Shown: positions 1 through 8,583 of the stretch, piece after piece
Layout of the letters: each line of letters opens with the position of its first letter
How positions within the stretch are numbered: the first letter of the stretch is position 1
Source: Neisseriaceae bacterium
GTDB taxonomy: Bacteria; Pseudomonadota; Gammaproteobacteria; Burkholderiales; Neisseriaceae
NCBI GenBank assembly: GCA_017934045.1
Contig: JAGBKK010000034.1
Location: 1-52,012, forward strand
DNA length: 52,012 bases
Reading direction: 5' to 3'
Made by a program: the position numbers and the translations under genes
The notes under the pieces: generated by a model
Told to the model about the DNA's origin: nothing
Databases searched by the model: none
What the model saw: only the letters and a program-made list of their open reading frames with translations

Positions 1-337
1 AGTTTTGTTTCACACCTTGACCTTTGTCATACGACACGCCGAGATTAAAGCAACCCTGTGCATCACCGCCATGACAGGCTTGTTCAAACAGTTTAGCGGC
101 TTGGGCATAGTTTTGTTTCACACCTTGACCTTTGTCATACAACACGCCGAGATTATAGCAACCCTTTGCATTACCGCCATGACAGGCTTGTTCAAACAAT
201 TTAGCGGCTTGGGTGTAATTGCCTTGTTCGTAGGCATTAACACCTTGATTCAATAAATCTTCTGCACTTTTTGCCATTGCTAATGGGGTTAAGGTGAAAG
301 AAAATACAGCAGTGAGTAATAAAAGTTTGCGTTTCAT
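1..337 (-). CDS. Sel1-like repeat secreted protein, C-terminus missing (window edge)
   Basis: Partial gene: the start codon is at 335-337 on the minus strand and the reading frame runs off the left end. The product begins with a lysine/arginine start and a hydrophobic stretch ending in a likely signal peptidase site (PLAMA-KSAED, about residues 17-27). Sel1-like (TPR-related) repeats of 36 residues follow, each carrying ACHGG...GC.NLGV.YDKGQGV. The paired cysteines resemble the Helicobacter cysteine-rich protein (Hcp) subtype, in which each repeat is locked by a disulfide. The role is unknown; such proteins usually act as periplasmic or secreted protein-binding scaffolds. The two repeats visible here are nearly identical in DNA, which suggests recent expansion. 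Confident about the family, not about the function. Confidence 0.8.
   Translation of the reverse strand, partial: MKRKLLLLTAVFSFTLTPLAMAKSAEDLLNQGVNAYEQGNYTQAAKLFEQACHGGNAKGCYNLGVLYDKGQGVKQNYAQAAKLFEQACHGGDAQGCFNLGVSYDKGQGVKQN
8..223. repeat. Two tandem 108-bp repeats inside the Sel1 gene
   Basis: Positions 8-115 and 116-223 are almost identical copies of a 108-bp unit, each encoding one 36-residue Sel1 module. They differ at only a few bases. Near-identical in-frame units can expand or contract by recombination without shifting the frame. Confidence 0.85.
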
Positions 338-502
338 ATTTTGAGTACTCCGTTATCAGTATAAAAAATAAATTTTTCAGGCAGCCTGAAAAAGGCTATT
401 CTACACTTTTTTGTACTCACTTCGTTTTTTGCTTGCGATGACGAATTCCCCGCACGGAAAGTGCTTTCAGGCAGCCTGAATGTTTTTTCATCTATTTTTC
501 TT

Positions 503-531
503 TTTACTTTTTAGATAAAAAGGACGATAAT
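503..531 (+). promoter_or_regulatory. Candidate sigma-70 promoter of lysC
   Basis: TTTACT (503-508) and GATAAT (526-531) are separated by 17 bp. They would start transcription near 538, about 40 bases before lysC. Assigned by eye from consensus match only. Confidence 0.45.
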
Positions 532-578
532 AAACCCCTTTAACTTAACCTATCTCTTTTGAATTAGGGAAAAAAAAA

Positions 579-1808
579 ATGGCTCTGATTGTTCAAAAAT
601 ACGGCGGCACTTCGGTGGGTTCGGTGGAACGAATCCAAAATGTGGCTCGCCGCATCGCAAAATTCAAATCGCAGGGGCATGATGTGGTGGTGGTGGTTTC
701 CGCAATGAGTGGCGAAACCAACCGCTTGGTAGCGTTGGCTGAACAAGTCAGCAACAATCAAATTGTGCCGCGTGAAATGGATGTGGTGTTATCCACAGGC
801 GAACAGGTTACCATCGGTTTGTTGGCAATGGCTCTGAATGCCATTGGCGTGCCTGCCAAAAGTTACACAGGCTGGCAAGTGGCAGTGAAAACTGATTCCG
901 CCCACACCAAAGCTCGCATTGAAACCATTGATGACGAACGCATGCGTGCCGACTTAAAAGACGGCAAAGTGGTGATTGTGGCAGGCTTTCAAGGCATTGA
1001 TAGCGTAGGCGACATTACCACGCTCGGTCGTGGCGGTTCGGACACTTCGGCAGTGGCACTGGCTGCGGCATTAAAAGCCGATGAATGTCAAATTTATACC
1101 GATGTCGATGGCGTTTATACCACAGACCCACGCATTGTTCCCGAAGCACGCCGTTTGGATAAAATTACTTTTGAAGAAATGTTGGAACTGGCGTCTTTGG
1201 GTTCCAAAGTATTGCAAATTCGCTCGGTTGAATTTGCGGGCAAATATCGTGTTCGCCTGCGTGTGTTAAGCAGTTTGGAAGAAGACGGCGGCGGCGGCAC
1301 TCTGATTACCTTTGAAGAGGACGAACAAATGGAACGAGTACAAGTATCAGGCATTGCATGTGATAAAAATCAAGCACGAATCAATGTGCGTGGCGTGCCA
1401 GACAAACCAGGCATTGCTTTCCAAATTTTGGGTGCAGTGGCAGACGCGAATATTGAAGTGGATATGATTATCCAAAATGTGGGTGCGGAAGGCACAACCG
1501 ACTTTTCATTCACCGTGCCGCGTGGCGATTACAACAATGCGTTGAATATTTTGAACGAAGTCAAAGAACGCATTGGTGCAACCGAAGTGTCAGGCGATGA
1601 CACCGTTGCCAAAGTGTCGATTGTGGGTGCAGGTATGCGTTCGCATGTGGGCACGGCTTCGACTATGTTCCGTGCATTAGCCGAAGAAGGCATTAACATT
1701 CAAATGATTTCTACTTCCGAAATCAAAGTGTCTGTGTTAATTGCGGAAAAATACACCGAATTAGCGGTGCGTGTATTGCATTCTGCGTTTGGCTTGGAAA
1801 AGGCATAA
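579..1808 (+). CDS. lysC: Aspartate kinase
   Basis: Phosphorylates L-aspartate with ATP, the first step towards lysine, threonine, methionine and diaminopimelate for peptidoglycan. The 409-residue product is the usual length for a monofunctional aspartokinase. It opens with the kinase motif KYGGTSVG (residues 8-15), carries the Asp/ATP-site segment [12 protein letters not shown] in the middle, and ends with two ACT domains from about residue 265 (e.g. [12 protein letters not shown] and [12 protein letters not shown]), where feedback inhibitors bind. The start is supported by a purine-rich GGGAAAAAAAAAA stretch just before the ATG. A strong hairpin terminator follows at 1830, so it appears monocistronic. 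Confidence 0.96.
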   Translation: MALIVQKYGGTSVGSVERIQNVARRIAKFKSQGHDVVVVVSAMSGETNRLVALAEQVSNNQIVPREMDVVLSTGEQVTIGLLAMALNAIGVPAKSYTGWQVAVKTDSAHTKARIETIDDERMRADLKDGKVVIVAGFQGIDSVGDITTLGRGGSDTSAVALAAALKADECQIYTDVDGVYTTDPRIVPEARRLDKITFEEMLELASLGSKVLQIRSVEFAGKYRVRLRVLSSLEEDGGGGTLITFEEDEQMERVQVSGIACDKNQARINVRGVPDKPGIAFQILGAVADANIEVDMIIQNVGAEGTTDFSFTVPRGDYNNALNILNEVKERIGATEVSGDDTVAKVSIVGAGMRSHVGTASTMFRALAEEGINIQMISTSEIKVSVLIAEKYTELAVRVLHSAFGLEKA

Positions 1809-1829
1809 TTGTTTGTTTTTTAATATTGA

Positions 1830-1868
1830 AAATGCAATGTTTGTTTGTGTGCAAACATTGCATTTTTT
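1830..1868 (+). terminator. Rho-independent terminator after lysC
   Basis: A 14-bp perfect stem (AAATGCAATGTTTG pairing with CAAACATTGCATTT) is followed by a T-run. An uptake-sequence copy sits directly behind it at 1872. Confidence 0.88.
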
Positions 1869-1928
1869 ATTTTCAGGCAGCCTGAATAATGTGTTTTAAT
1901 GCGGTTTATCAAAAGATAGGTATATTTT

Positions 1929-1957
1929 TTGGGGAAAAACGCTGAATGTGTTACAAT
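1929..1957 (+). promoter_or_regulatory. Candidate extended -10 promoter of dksA
   Basis: TTGGGG (1929-1934), a 17-bp spacer, then TACAAT (1952-1957) preceded by TGT, an extended -10 arrangement. A start near 1964 would lie downstream of the alternative ATG at 1946, which supports translation from 2000. Confidence 0.5.
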
Positions 1958-1999
1958 CCTGCCGATTTTTTGGAAAGACTGGAATACAAAGGTGCGATT

Positions 2000-2425
2000 A
2001 TGGCAAAGAAAAAACTGACCGAGAAAGACATTTTGGCGTGGAACGGTCCCGAAGAAGATTATATGAACGAAGAGCATTTAGCATTTTTTCGCCAACGCTT
2101 GCTGAAAATGCAAGATGATATTATCAATAACGCCACAGGCACTGCCGATTATTTGCAGAAAGATCAAGAATATACGCCTGATCCTGCGGATCGAGCCACT
2201 TTGGAAGAAGAGCATTCTTTGGAATTACGCACGCGTGATCGCGAACGCAAATTGCTCAATAAAGTGCAAGCTGCCATTCGTCAAATTGACGAAGGCACTT
2301 ACGGTTATTGTGCCGACACAGGCGAACCAATTGGTTTACAACGCTTGCTGATTCGTCCCACCGCAACACTGTCGGTTGAAGCCCAAGAACGCCGCGAACA
2401 AATGAAAAAACAATTTGCGGATTGA
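2000..2425 (+). CDS. dksA: RNA polymerase-binding transcription factor DksA, zinc-site-reduced type
   Basis: DksA inserts a coiled coil into the RNA polymerase secondary channel and, with ppGpp, adjusts transcription during starvation. The 141-residue product from ATG 2000 has the N-terminal MAKKKLTEKDILAWNGPEED motif, the coiled-coil tip acidic pair within TPDPADRAT, and the C-terminal globular domain GYCADTGEPIGLQRLL...RPTATLS.EAQERRE. Only one of the four zinc-ligand cysteines of the E. coli protein remains (Cys in GYCADTG). This is known for DksA of beta-proteobacterial and DksA2-like types, which fold without zinc. The frame is open to an upstream ATG at 1946, but the predicted promoter overlaps that region and the family begins at MAKKK. 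Confidence 0.94.
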   Translation: MAKKKLTEKDILAWNGPEEDYMNEEHLAFFRQRLLKMQDDIINNATGTADYLQKDQEYTPDPADRATLEEEHSLELRTRDRERKLLNKVQAAIRQIDEGTYGYCADTGEPIGLQRLLIRPTATLSVEAQERREQMKKQFAD

Positions 2426-2518
2426 TTTTGCCAAAGTAAGGTGTTTTTATCCACCACAACGAACAAAATATAGTCAATTCACAGCAAAAACCAGTATTGC
2501 TTTGTCTGACTATATTGT

Positions 2519-2625
2519 TATAGTCGTTAAACTTCAAAATAATAACAGGCGGCTTTGCCTACGACAGTATCAATAATACGGCAAGGCGTGCCAACGCATT
2601 AGTGTTTTGAAGTTTAACGACTATA
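2519..2625. mobile_element. Correia-like repeat enclosed element (copy 1)
   Basis: 107 bp with perfect terminal inverted repeats (TATAGTCGTTAAACTTC and its complement) around a core containing CGACAGTATCAATAATACGGCAAGGCG, split here as CGACAGTATC then AATAATACGGCAAGGCG. That core matches the neisserial Correia element, but the termini differ. It lies 40 bp upstream of the EEP-family gene, so its end could contribute a promoter. A 47-bp piece just upstream (2468-2514) also begins TATAGTCA and ends TGACTATA and may be a deletion remnant. Confidence 0.85.
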
Positions 2626-2665
2626 ATACTGTCTGCGGTTTGAAATCATTTCAGGTAACCTAAAT

Positions 2666-3556
2666 ATGATCAATCCCAAACTCAAAACCGCCTTATTAAA
2701 ACGCTGTCGTTTTTACAGTTTCAGCATGTTTGTGCTGTTGATTTTGGCACAAATTTTAGCGTTTGCGTGGTTTGGCTTGGAATGGCTAACACATTTCACA
2801 CTACACGGTAGTATTTTGATTTTATTCGCCAGTTTTGCATTCAAACACCGCTGGCGTTATTTTTTATGGGCGATTGCTTGCGGTGTGATTATTTTTGCCC
2901 TTATCCCCTTTTCAGGCAGCCTGAAAGACAAATCTTTGCTCAAAGTCATTGCCTATAATATGTACTTTGAAAACCCAAAAAAAGATACGGAAATCGCCTT
3001 TTTATTAGCACAACAAGCCGACATTTTGGCACTCACCGAAATGGGGGGAACAGAATGGCAAAAACAGTTGCCAACCTTGCAGGCAAACTACCCTTTTTCT
3101 TGCGGACATTCTATCGACAGCCCTTTTGCTATGCAACTGTTTTCAAAACAAAAACCATTATCCTGCGAAGTACATTTTATTGCAGATATATATCCTTATA
3201 TTCGTGCCGTTTTGCCTAATCAACGCACTATTTTCGTGCTACACCCACCACCACCTGTCAATAGCGAATTAGCCAATGACCGCTTGATTTATTTTCAGGC
3301 AGCCGCACAAACAATCGCCGCTGACAACAAGGCGGTTTTGGTGGTGGGCGATCTGAATAACACGCCCTATTCCCCCATTTATCGCCGTTTTACAAAACAT
3401 GCTCAACTCACAGACGCATTAGCCCACGCCACGCCCACTTGGAAACCCTTTTTCCTACCTCTTGACCGTGTTTTATATCGGCACAACAAGGCTGTGGCAA
3501 AAGCCCTACCATGGCAATATTCTGATCACAGAGCGATTACGATTGAGTGGGAATAA
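2666..3556 (+). CDS. Membrane-anchored endonuclease/exonuclease/phosphatase (EEP) family protein
   Basis: A 296-residue protein. The first about 90 residues hold three predicted membrane segments (FSMFVLLILAQILAF, HGSILILFASFAF, FLWAIACGVIIFALI). They are followed by an EEP (DNase I-like) domain with VIAYNMYFEN, ILALTEMG (catalytic Glu-Met), VVGDLNNTP (metal site Asp/Asn) and a final YSDHRAI (catalytic Asp-His). The same architecture occurs in inner-membrane proteins of unknown substrate, so a phosphodiesterase acting on lipid headgroups, sugars or nucleic acid is all that can be said. An intact uptake sequence inside the gene (2921) encodes FSGSLK at the junction between the membrane part and the catalytic domain, and a partial copy near 3294 encodes FQAA. 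Family confident, substrate unknown. Confidence 0.85.
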   Translation: MINPKLKTALLKRCRFYSFSMFVLLILAQILAFAWFGLEWLTHFTLHGSILILFASFAFKHRWRYFLWAIACGVIIFALIPFSGSLKDKSLLKVIAYNMYFENPKKDTEIAFLLAQQADILALTEMGGTEWQKQLPTLQANYPFSCGHSIDSPFAMQLFSKQKPLSCEVHFIADIYPYIRAVLPNQRTIFVLHPPPPVNSELANDRLIYFQAAAQTIAADNKAVLVVGDLNNTPYSPIYRRFTKHAQLTDALAHATPTWKPFFLPLDRVLYRHNKAVAKALPWQYSDHRAITIEWE

Positions 3557-3749
3557 ATCGTTCAGGCTGCCTGAAAACAACGCCTATTCTTGCCTAACTG
3601 TTGTATTTTTGGTTGTAGTGTGTTTGATAAAATCTTTAATAAATCAATTTATTATTATTTTTTTCAATCTGTCAAGTGCTTTATTTTGTGTCATTTGTTG
3701 TTGTCGGGTGCTGTTCTACGGTAAAATAATCGACAGAATAAATAAACAA

Positions 3750-3787
3750 AGTCCTATTCGCCAATAGCGACATAGGGCTATTTTTTG
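3750..3787 (+). terminator. Hairpin with T-run upstream of the autotransporter gene
   Basis: AGTCCTAT pairs with ATAGGGCT (one G-U), with an inner TCGC/GCGA stem and a following ATTTTTT. It lies about 195 bp after the EEP gene and 74 bp before the autotransporter start. It may end the upstream transcript or act as a leader attenuator. The rest of the 3557-3860 gap holds an uptake sequence (3561) and AT-rich DNA. Confidence 0.6.
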
Positions 3788-3860
3788 GAAAAAGCGAGTT
3801 TTCCTGTTTTTCAGGGAGCGTCTTGTTTTTTAAACATTCTCATAAATAAGGAAGATCATC

Positions 3861-6818
3861 TTGAAATTTCACAACAAAACTCTTTTAACCGTGGCTTTGG
3901 CTGCGTGTTTTGTGGCAACGACTGCGTCTGCTTATACCGCAGGTTATGATAGCAACGGTCGTTTGTATATCAACATTGAAGAAGAAAATGGTCAAAACTA
4001 TTACAGCACAGGCAATTTAGTTGCTACCAGTGTGAATGGTTTGGGCAATTTTCTGAACAACAATCGCTACGATTACGCATTTGCAGGTTTGGGCAATGAC
4101 GCGGCAAGCCAAGAAGTGTTTAATCGTTTTAATCACACACAGTTAGAAAAAGATGCTATGGCGGACAAAGTGGCTTCTCGTGATAGCGACTTTGCACGCG
4201 TGGCAATTTACGACAGCGGTGTCGATTTAAATTCTCATATGATCAACAACCGCTTGGTTGATCGTAATATGTACCAATACGATTCGTGGCGAAATGCGTA
4301 TGTTACCACCCCTACGCGTCCGATTACCAATAACAATGGTCAAGCGGTTATGCACGGCACGAATGTGTTATCGACCGTGCAAGAATTAACGCCCAATGTT
4401 TCGGCAGGTGTGTATGTACTCAATTCCGTGCAAGATGTGGGCAAAGTGGCACGATTAGAACGCCAACGCGCAAACGATAACGCACCGTTAATTGTCAATA
4501 TGTCGGCAGGGATTGAGGCCCGTTACAATGGCACCGTGGCGGATTTACCTGATGCACGCATTTTAGAAACCACCGATGGTAGATTGGTTTCAGTGCGTCA
4601 AGCATTTGGTATGAATAATATTCGCCAAATTGGTCAAGAAGTGGTCGATAGCAATGCCATTGCAGTTATTTCATCAGGCAACGATTCGGTTACGCGTTAT
4701 CGTTGGGAACAACACGGTAATGGCGTGCAAAATGTGTGGGATCAGGTGTTGGACATTACCGATGACACCTATGTGAATATCTCCGCAGACGCATTAGCCC
4801 CCTTGTTTAATCCTGAATTTCGCAATAATTTTGTGGTAACCACTGGGGTTGATCAATATGGTAATCATATTTTTGACTCTTGCCGTTATCATCAAGATTA
4901 TTGTATCGCTGCCCCTGCTGATTTAACCATTAAAGGTACCAACATTGCAGGTACTTCATTTGCCGCACCGTATGTCAGTGGCACTTTGGCATCTATTCAA
5001 AACCGTTATGATTGGATGAGCGTCAAAGATTTACAAAAAACCCTTTTCACCACCGCCACACCGATGGCAGACCGCAATACTTACGGACACGGTATTGTGA
5101 ATTACGCCAAAGCCGTGCAAGGCTATGGTCGTTTTGATGAAGCCACCGAACTGAATGTCAATGGTCAAAAAAATCGTTATTACTTTGATAACGATATTAG
5201 TGGCAATGGTTATTTGGTGAAAAAAGGCGATAAGTCTTTGGTTTTGAATGGTAATAATACTTACAATGGTGGGGAGATTGTTGAAACCAATGTTCCTAAC
5301 GATGTAGGTGTGATTTTCGTTAGAGACACATACGGTAATATCGCCGAACAAGGTGAATTGGTGTTGAATGGTCAAAACAACACAGGTGCTTGGATTAAGT
5401 CGAATGCGTCTTTAACTGTGGGTGATAAAAATGTCATTTCATCAGGTTCTATTCTTAATCAAGGCACCCTGAACGCTGAAACCACTTCTGATTTGGTGAT
5501 TAACGGTGCATTGATGTCTAATGATGGCAGTGTTATTAACAAAGCCATTGGTTCCAAAATTCAAGTGCGTGATAATGCCCATTTAAAAAATGGTACATTT
5601 AATGTTCGCAAAATTGCAGACGGTTATGTAACGCAAGCAGGCAAAAATGAAGTCTTATTGACTGCTGAACACATTATTGGTACGCCCAATTATCAAGTGA
5701 ATTTGCCTGATTTATTAACAGCAAATATACAGCAAAGCAATACTCAAATCACCGCCAATATGGCTCGTAAAGCGGTAACTTATGCTTATGCCGAAAACAA
5801 ACAAAGACAGTTTGAAGGTGGTTCGCAAGACGCACAATTAGCCGAACGCTACCTGAAAGATATGGATACGGCGTATTTGTCTGGCAACAAACAAGCACCT
5901 GTCAAAGCTGTGGCTATGGATTTTATCGCCACCAATCAGTTAGACAGAACACTGTTTGCAAACGGCACAATGACCACGCACCACGCCGCCGAAGAAATCA
6001 ATCTGAATAAACAATCCCACGATTTAGACTTTGTCGGCAACCTGAAACACGGCAGCAATATGTGGGTGAATGTCGGCACAGATCGCAATCGCTTGAAATT
6101 ATCAGGTTTAACAGGCAAAAGCGAAGATTATTCTGCCCAAGTCGGTGTTGCCAAAAAATTAGATAATGGTGGCACCGTGGGCGGGGCAATCAACAAACCA
6201 CATTATCGCTGGAAAGAAGATTTTAACGGCATTAACAAAACCGTTAAAACAGACGGCGTTGGCGTGAATGTGGGTTATGCACACGAATTTAACGACTACC
6301 GTGTCTTCGGTGCGTTAAGTTACGAGCATTTGCAAGTGGATCAAGGTGCGTCTAAAAACAATGACGGCGATCAATTTGGCGTGGTTGTGGGTGCAGGCAA
6401 AGAAATCAACGCCGACCGTTGGACAATTACCCCAAGTCTTGCCTTGGCGTATGAGCAAAGCAAAATCGACAGCGTACAAATCAATGACAAAGTGCGTGCC
6501 GATGATATTGAATCTCGCCATTTATCTGCCGTTGCCGAATTGGAAGCAGGTTATCAATTGGTTGATAACCTGCGTTTAACCAGCAAAATTGGCATAGCAC
6601 AAGACTTGCACAGCAAAACTCGCCACACGGCAGTGTATGACGGTACATACGCTTATGACTACACCGAACGCGAAACTCCGAAAACGCGTGGCACAAGCAA
6701 AATCGGTTTAGCATTCTCGCCCACGCCTAACTTCGACATTGGGGCGAACATTGGCTACGCTGTTGGCAAACATTGGCAAAAAGGCAGTGCAGATATAGGA
6801 TTAAGATATAAATTCTAA
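3861..6818 (+). CDS. Subtilisin-family (S8) serine protease autotransporter, TTG start
   Basis: A 985-residue type Va autotransporter. A signal peptide (about residues 1-24, ending TTASA) is followed by an S8 protease passenger with the catalytic triad Asp118 (AIYDSGVD), His165 (VMHGTNV) and Ser366 (GTSFAAPYVSGT). The oxyanion Asn274 lies in SSGNDS. Cys341 and Cys348 could form a disulfide. A beta-helix-like region with N-G-rich repeats (LVLNGNNTY, LVLNGQNNTG) follows. The last about 270 residues form an autotransporter barrel that ends in the outer-membrane signature GLRYKF with C-terminal Phe. The start codon is TTG, preceded by AAGGAAG; no in-frame ATG lies between it and residue 100, so the signal peptide requires it. 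Likely a surface protease cleaving itself or host/surface proteins, like NalP of Neisseria; the target is unknown. Confidence 0.9.
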   Translation: MKFHNKTLLTVALAACFVATTASAYTAGYDSNGRLYINIEEENGQNYYSTGNLVATSVNGLGNFLNNNRYDYAFAGLGNDAASQEVFNRFNHTQLEKDAMADKVASRDSDFARVAIYDSGVDLNSHMINNRLVDRNMYQYDSWRNAYVTTPTRPITNNNGQAVMHGTNVLSTVQELTPNVSAGVYVLNSVQDVGKVARLERQRANDNAPLIVNMSAGIEARYNGTVADLPDARILETTDGRLVSVRQAFGMNNIRQIGQEVVDSNAIAVISSGNDSVTRYRWEQHGNGVQNVWDQVLDITDDTYVNISADALAPLFNPEFRNNFVVTTGVDQYGNHIFDSCRYHQDYCIAAPADLTIKGTNIAGTSFAAPYVSGTLASIQNRYDWMSVKDLQKTLFTTATPMADRNTYGHGIVNYAKAVQGYGRFDEATELNVNGQKNRYYFDNDISGNGYLVKKGDKSLVLNGNNTYNGGEIVETNVPNDVGVIFVRDTYGNIAEQGELVLNGQNNTGAWIKSNASLTVGDKNVISSGSILNQGTLNAETTSDLVINGALMSNDGSVINKAIGSKIQVRDNAHLKNGTFNVRKIADGYVTQAGKNEVLLTAEHIIGTPNYQVNLPDLLTANIQQSNTQITANMARKAVTYAYAENKQRQFEGGSQDAQLAERYLKDMDTAYLSGNKQAPVKAVAMDFIATNQLDRTLFANGTMTTHHAAEEINLNKQSHDLDFVGNLKHGSNMWVNVGTDRNRLKLSGLTGKSEDYSAQVGVAKKLDNGGTVGGAINKPHYRWKEDFNGINKTVKTDGVGVNVGYAHEFNDYRVFGALSYEHLQVDQGASKNNDGDQFGVVVGAGKEINADRWTITPSLALAYEQSKIDSVQINDKVRADDIESRHLSAVAELEAGYQLVDNLRLTSKIGIAQDLHSKTRHTAVYDGTYAYDYTERETPKTRGTSKIGLAFSPTPNFDIGANIGYAVGKHWQKGSADIGLRYKF

Positions 6819-6886
6819 TAACTGTACTGATGAAAACACTTTAACTGCACTTTGTTGGTAGAAATTTCGGCTTATTGGCTGACAAG

Positions 6887-6922
6887 AAACCTTTATTTAT
6901 TTTATAAATAAAGGTTTTTTTT
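6887..6922 (+). terminator. Terminator of the S8 autotransporter gene
   Basis: Perfect 13-bp stem AAACCTTTATTTA / TAAATAAAGGTTT followed by eight or more T, about 70 bp after the stop codon. Confidence 0.88.
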
Positions 6923-6928
6923 GCTGTG

Positions 6929-7035
6929 TATAGTCGTTAAACTTCAAAACACTAATGCGTTGGTTCGCCTTGCCGTATTATTGATACTGTCGCAGGCAAA
7001 GCCACCTTTTATTGTTTTGAAGTTTAACGACTATA
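6929..7035. mobile_element. Correia-like element (copy 2, inverted relative to copy 1)
   Basis: 107 bp bounded by the same terminal repeats as copy 1 (TATAGTCGTTAAACTTC...). The core is read in the opposite direction (CGCCTTGCCGTATTATTG). It sits immediately after the autotransporter terminator. Confidence 0.85.
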
Positions 7036-7310
7036 AAAAATAAACCTTATTTCAGGCAGCCTGAAAGAAACCCCTGCAAAACCTATACAGAAACAAAAAT
7101 TTAATCCTGCTCGACAGGGTGGGTTTCCCTGCCCACCAAAATTGAGTAATTTATAACTAATTGAATTTCAATAATATTTATTCCACTCTATCAGGCGATT
7201 GGTGGGCAAAACCCCGCCTACGGCTTTTCGTTTTAAAAAATAAGTTTTACAGAGATCTCTGAAAGGGTTATTTGTGTTCAGGTTTCATCATTTTGATTAA
7301 AGTGCAACAA
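7036..7310. other. Intergenic region with repeats, no gene seen
   Basis: Holds an uptake sequence (7051), a 13-base CCCCTGCAAAACC match to the end of the element at 49511, and two copies of a GTGGGC/GCCCACC-type segment (about 7119-7137 and 7199-7215) of the kind scattered through intergenic DNA here. No open frame with a convincing start was found. Confidence 0.6.
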
Positions 7311-7339
7311 AAAAGCGGATTCTTAAAATCCGCTTTTGT
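7311..7339. terminator. Bidirectional terminator after the trypsin-like protease
   Basis: AAAAGCGGAT / ATCCGCTTTT stem with T-rich flanks on both sides, 14 bp beyond the stop of the minus-strand gene. Confidence 0.8.
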
Positions 7340-7352
7340 TATTTACCGTCAA

Positions 7353-8075
7353 TTATTGGAAAACTGCACCGTGTATTGACAAGTAATAACGCACCAAGTC
7401 ATTGCTGATTGGTGTGGAATAGTTGCTTTCATAATCATCGCCGTGCGTAATGCCGACTACCTGACCTTTGGCATTGTAAGCAGGGCCGCCTGAATCGCGG
7501 TTACCTGTTCGCAAGGGTTTGGAAAGGATATAGTCGGTGGGGAAATTGGTGGTGCCTGTCATTGTGGCTTCACCGCAATAACTTTCTGCCGCAGGACCCC
7601 AAAGATTATTACGATTGGCAACGCCGCACACTTCTAACTTTTCGCCCTCGAATGGTGGCATATTGGCGATGGGTGCGTAGTTCCAGTTGGCATAACCTGC
7701 TGTTCTCAAAATAGCGATGTCAGGATTTTTGCGTGTTGAACCGCTGTGATACCACAACACTTCGGCAGTGGTTATTGGCGTGCCGTTCGCAGAAGCGTGC
7801 GATTTGAACACTGGAATGTCTTGTTCCACTTGTTCTTCGGATTGGTGTGTAACTGGATTTTCACGATCGGTTACCACGCAATGTTTGGCGGTTACGATAA
7901 TGGTGGGAGCCACAAACACGCCTGAACAAGCGGTGTTCCAACTTTTAATCCATAACTGCACGGTTGCTTCGTGCGTGTCAAGGTTTGTGCCAGCGGCTTC
8001 GGCATTGGGACTCATCACACCAGCGAAAGCAATGGCAGTTAATGCTGATAAAACTCGCATTTTCTTTGTTTTCAT
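7353..8075 (-). CDS. Secreted trypsin-like serine protease (S1/V8-like)
   Basis: A 240-residue protein with a signal peptide ending about SPNAEAA (residue 28) and a chymotrypsin-fold domain. The triad is visible as His65 (TAKHC), Asp119 (NPDIAIL) and Ser195 (GNRDSGGP), and cysteines 50/66 and 150/167 could form disulfides. The chain is short, and Gly191-Asn192-Arg193-Asp194 precedes the catalytic Ser, as in trypsin-like enzymes. Start chosen at 8075 for the AAAGGATG ribosome site; an internal Met six residues in is less well placed. It lies convergent to the S8 autotransporter, with repeats between. Exported to the periplasm or beyond; the substrate is unknown. Confidence 0.88.
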   Translation of the reverse strand: MKTKKMRVLSALTAIAFAGVMSPNAEAAGTNLDTHEATVQLWIKSWNTACSGVFVAPTIIVTAKHCVVTDRENPVTHQSEEQVEQDIPVFKSHASANGTPITTAEVLWYHSGSTRKNPDIAILRTAGYANWNYAPIANMPPFEGEKLEVCGVANRNNLWGPAAESYCGEATMTGTTNFPTDYILSKPLRTGNRDSGGPAYNAKGQVVGITHGDDYESNYSTPISNDLVRYYLSIHGAVFQ

Positions 8076-8436
8076 TTTTGCATCCTTTTAATTGGAATAT
8101 ATTGAAAAATTTGACTTTTTATGATTGTTTGAATAACAACCAAAAGACAAAAACCAAGTTTTAAAATCATTTAAAACTGTCTGTTAGTGTAGCAGACGAT
8201 AAGCATAAATACCAAGCATATCGTTTGATTGCTTGTTGAAAAATTCAATAAAAAAAGCAAAATAGTTGATTATTTTTTACAATCTATTTTGCAAAAATAT
8301 TCTACTGTTTTATTTCTATTAAGATTTTTTTGTGTATTAAAAACATTGAAATCATACAAAATAAGCCTAATAAACCGCGTATGATTGTGTGCAGAATGTT
8401 GTAAAATTGGTCTTTTCGCTTTTGCTTAAATAACGG
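8076..8436. other. AT-rich intergenic region, no gene seen
   Basis: About 360 bp of low-complexity AT-rich sequence upstream of the minus-strand protease gene. It presumably contains that gene's promoter. I see no convincing ORF, repeat or RNA gene. Confidence 0.6.
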
Positions 8437-8542
8437 TATAGTCGATAAACTTCAAAAGTAGAAAAGGCGTAACGCCTGCGACAGTATAAATAATACGGCA
8501 AGGCGAAAGAACGCATTATAATTTTGAAGTTTATCGACTATA
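8437..8542. mobile_element. Correia-like element (copy 3) upstream of hscB
   Basis: 106 bp with perfect termini TATAGTCGATAAACTTC and complement (one base different from copies 1 and 2). The core reads GCGACAGTATAAATAATACG then GCAAGGCG. It ends 41 bp before the hscB start codon. Confidence 0.85.
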
Positions 8543-8583
8543 TAGCGTCTTTCAGGCTGCCTGAAAAATATAATGGATTGAAT

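Noticed and set aside
570-580. Poly-A run before lysC as a second phase-variable tract
   Set aside because: It lies between the ribosome site and the ATG, not between promoter boxes, and lysC is a housekeeping gene; more likely part of a purine-rich leader.
1946-1999. Longer N-terminus for dksA from ATG 1946
   Set aside because: Overlaps the predicted -10 region and adds residues absent from the family; ATG 2000 matches the family start.
2468-2514. TATAGTCA...TGACTATA segment as a small RNA or operator
   Set aside because: Only the outer eight bases pair. It is better explained as a remnant of a Correia-like element beside copy 1.
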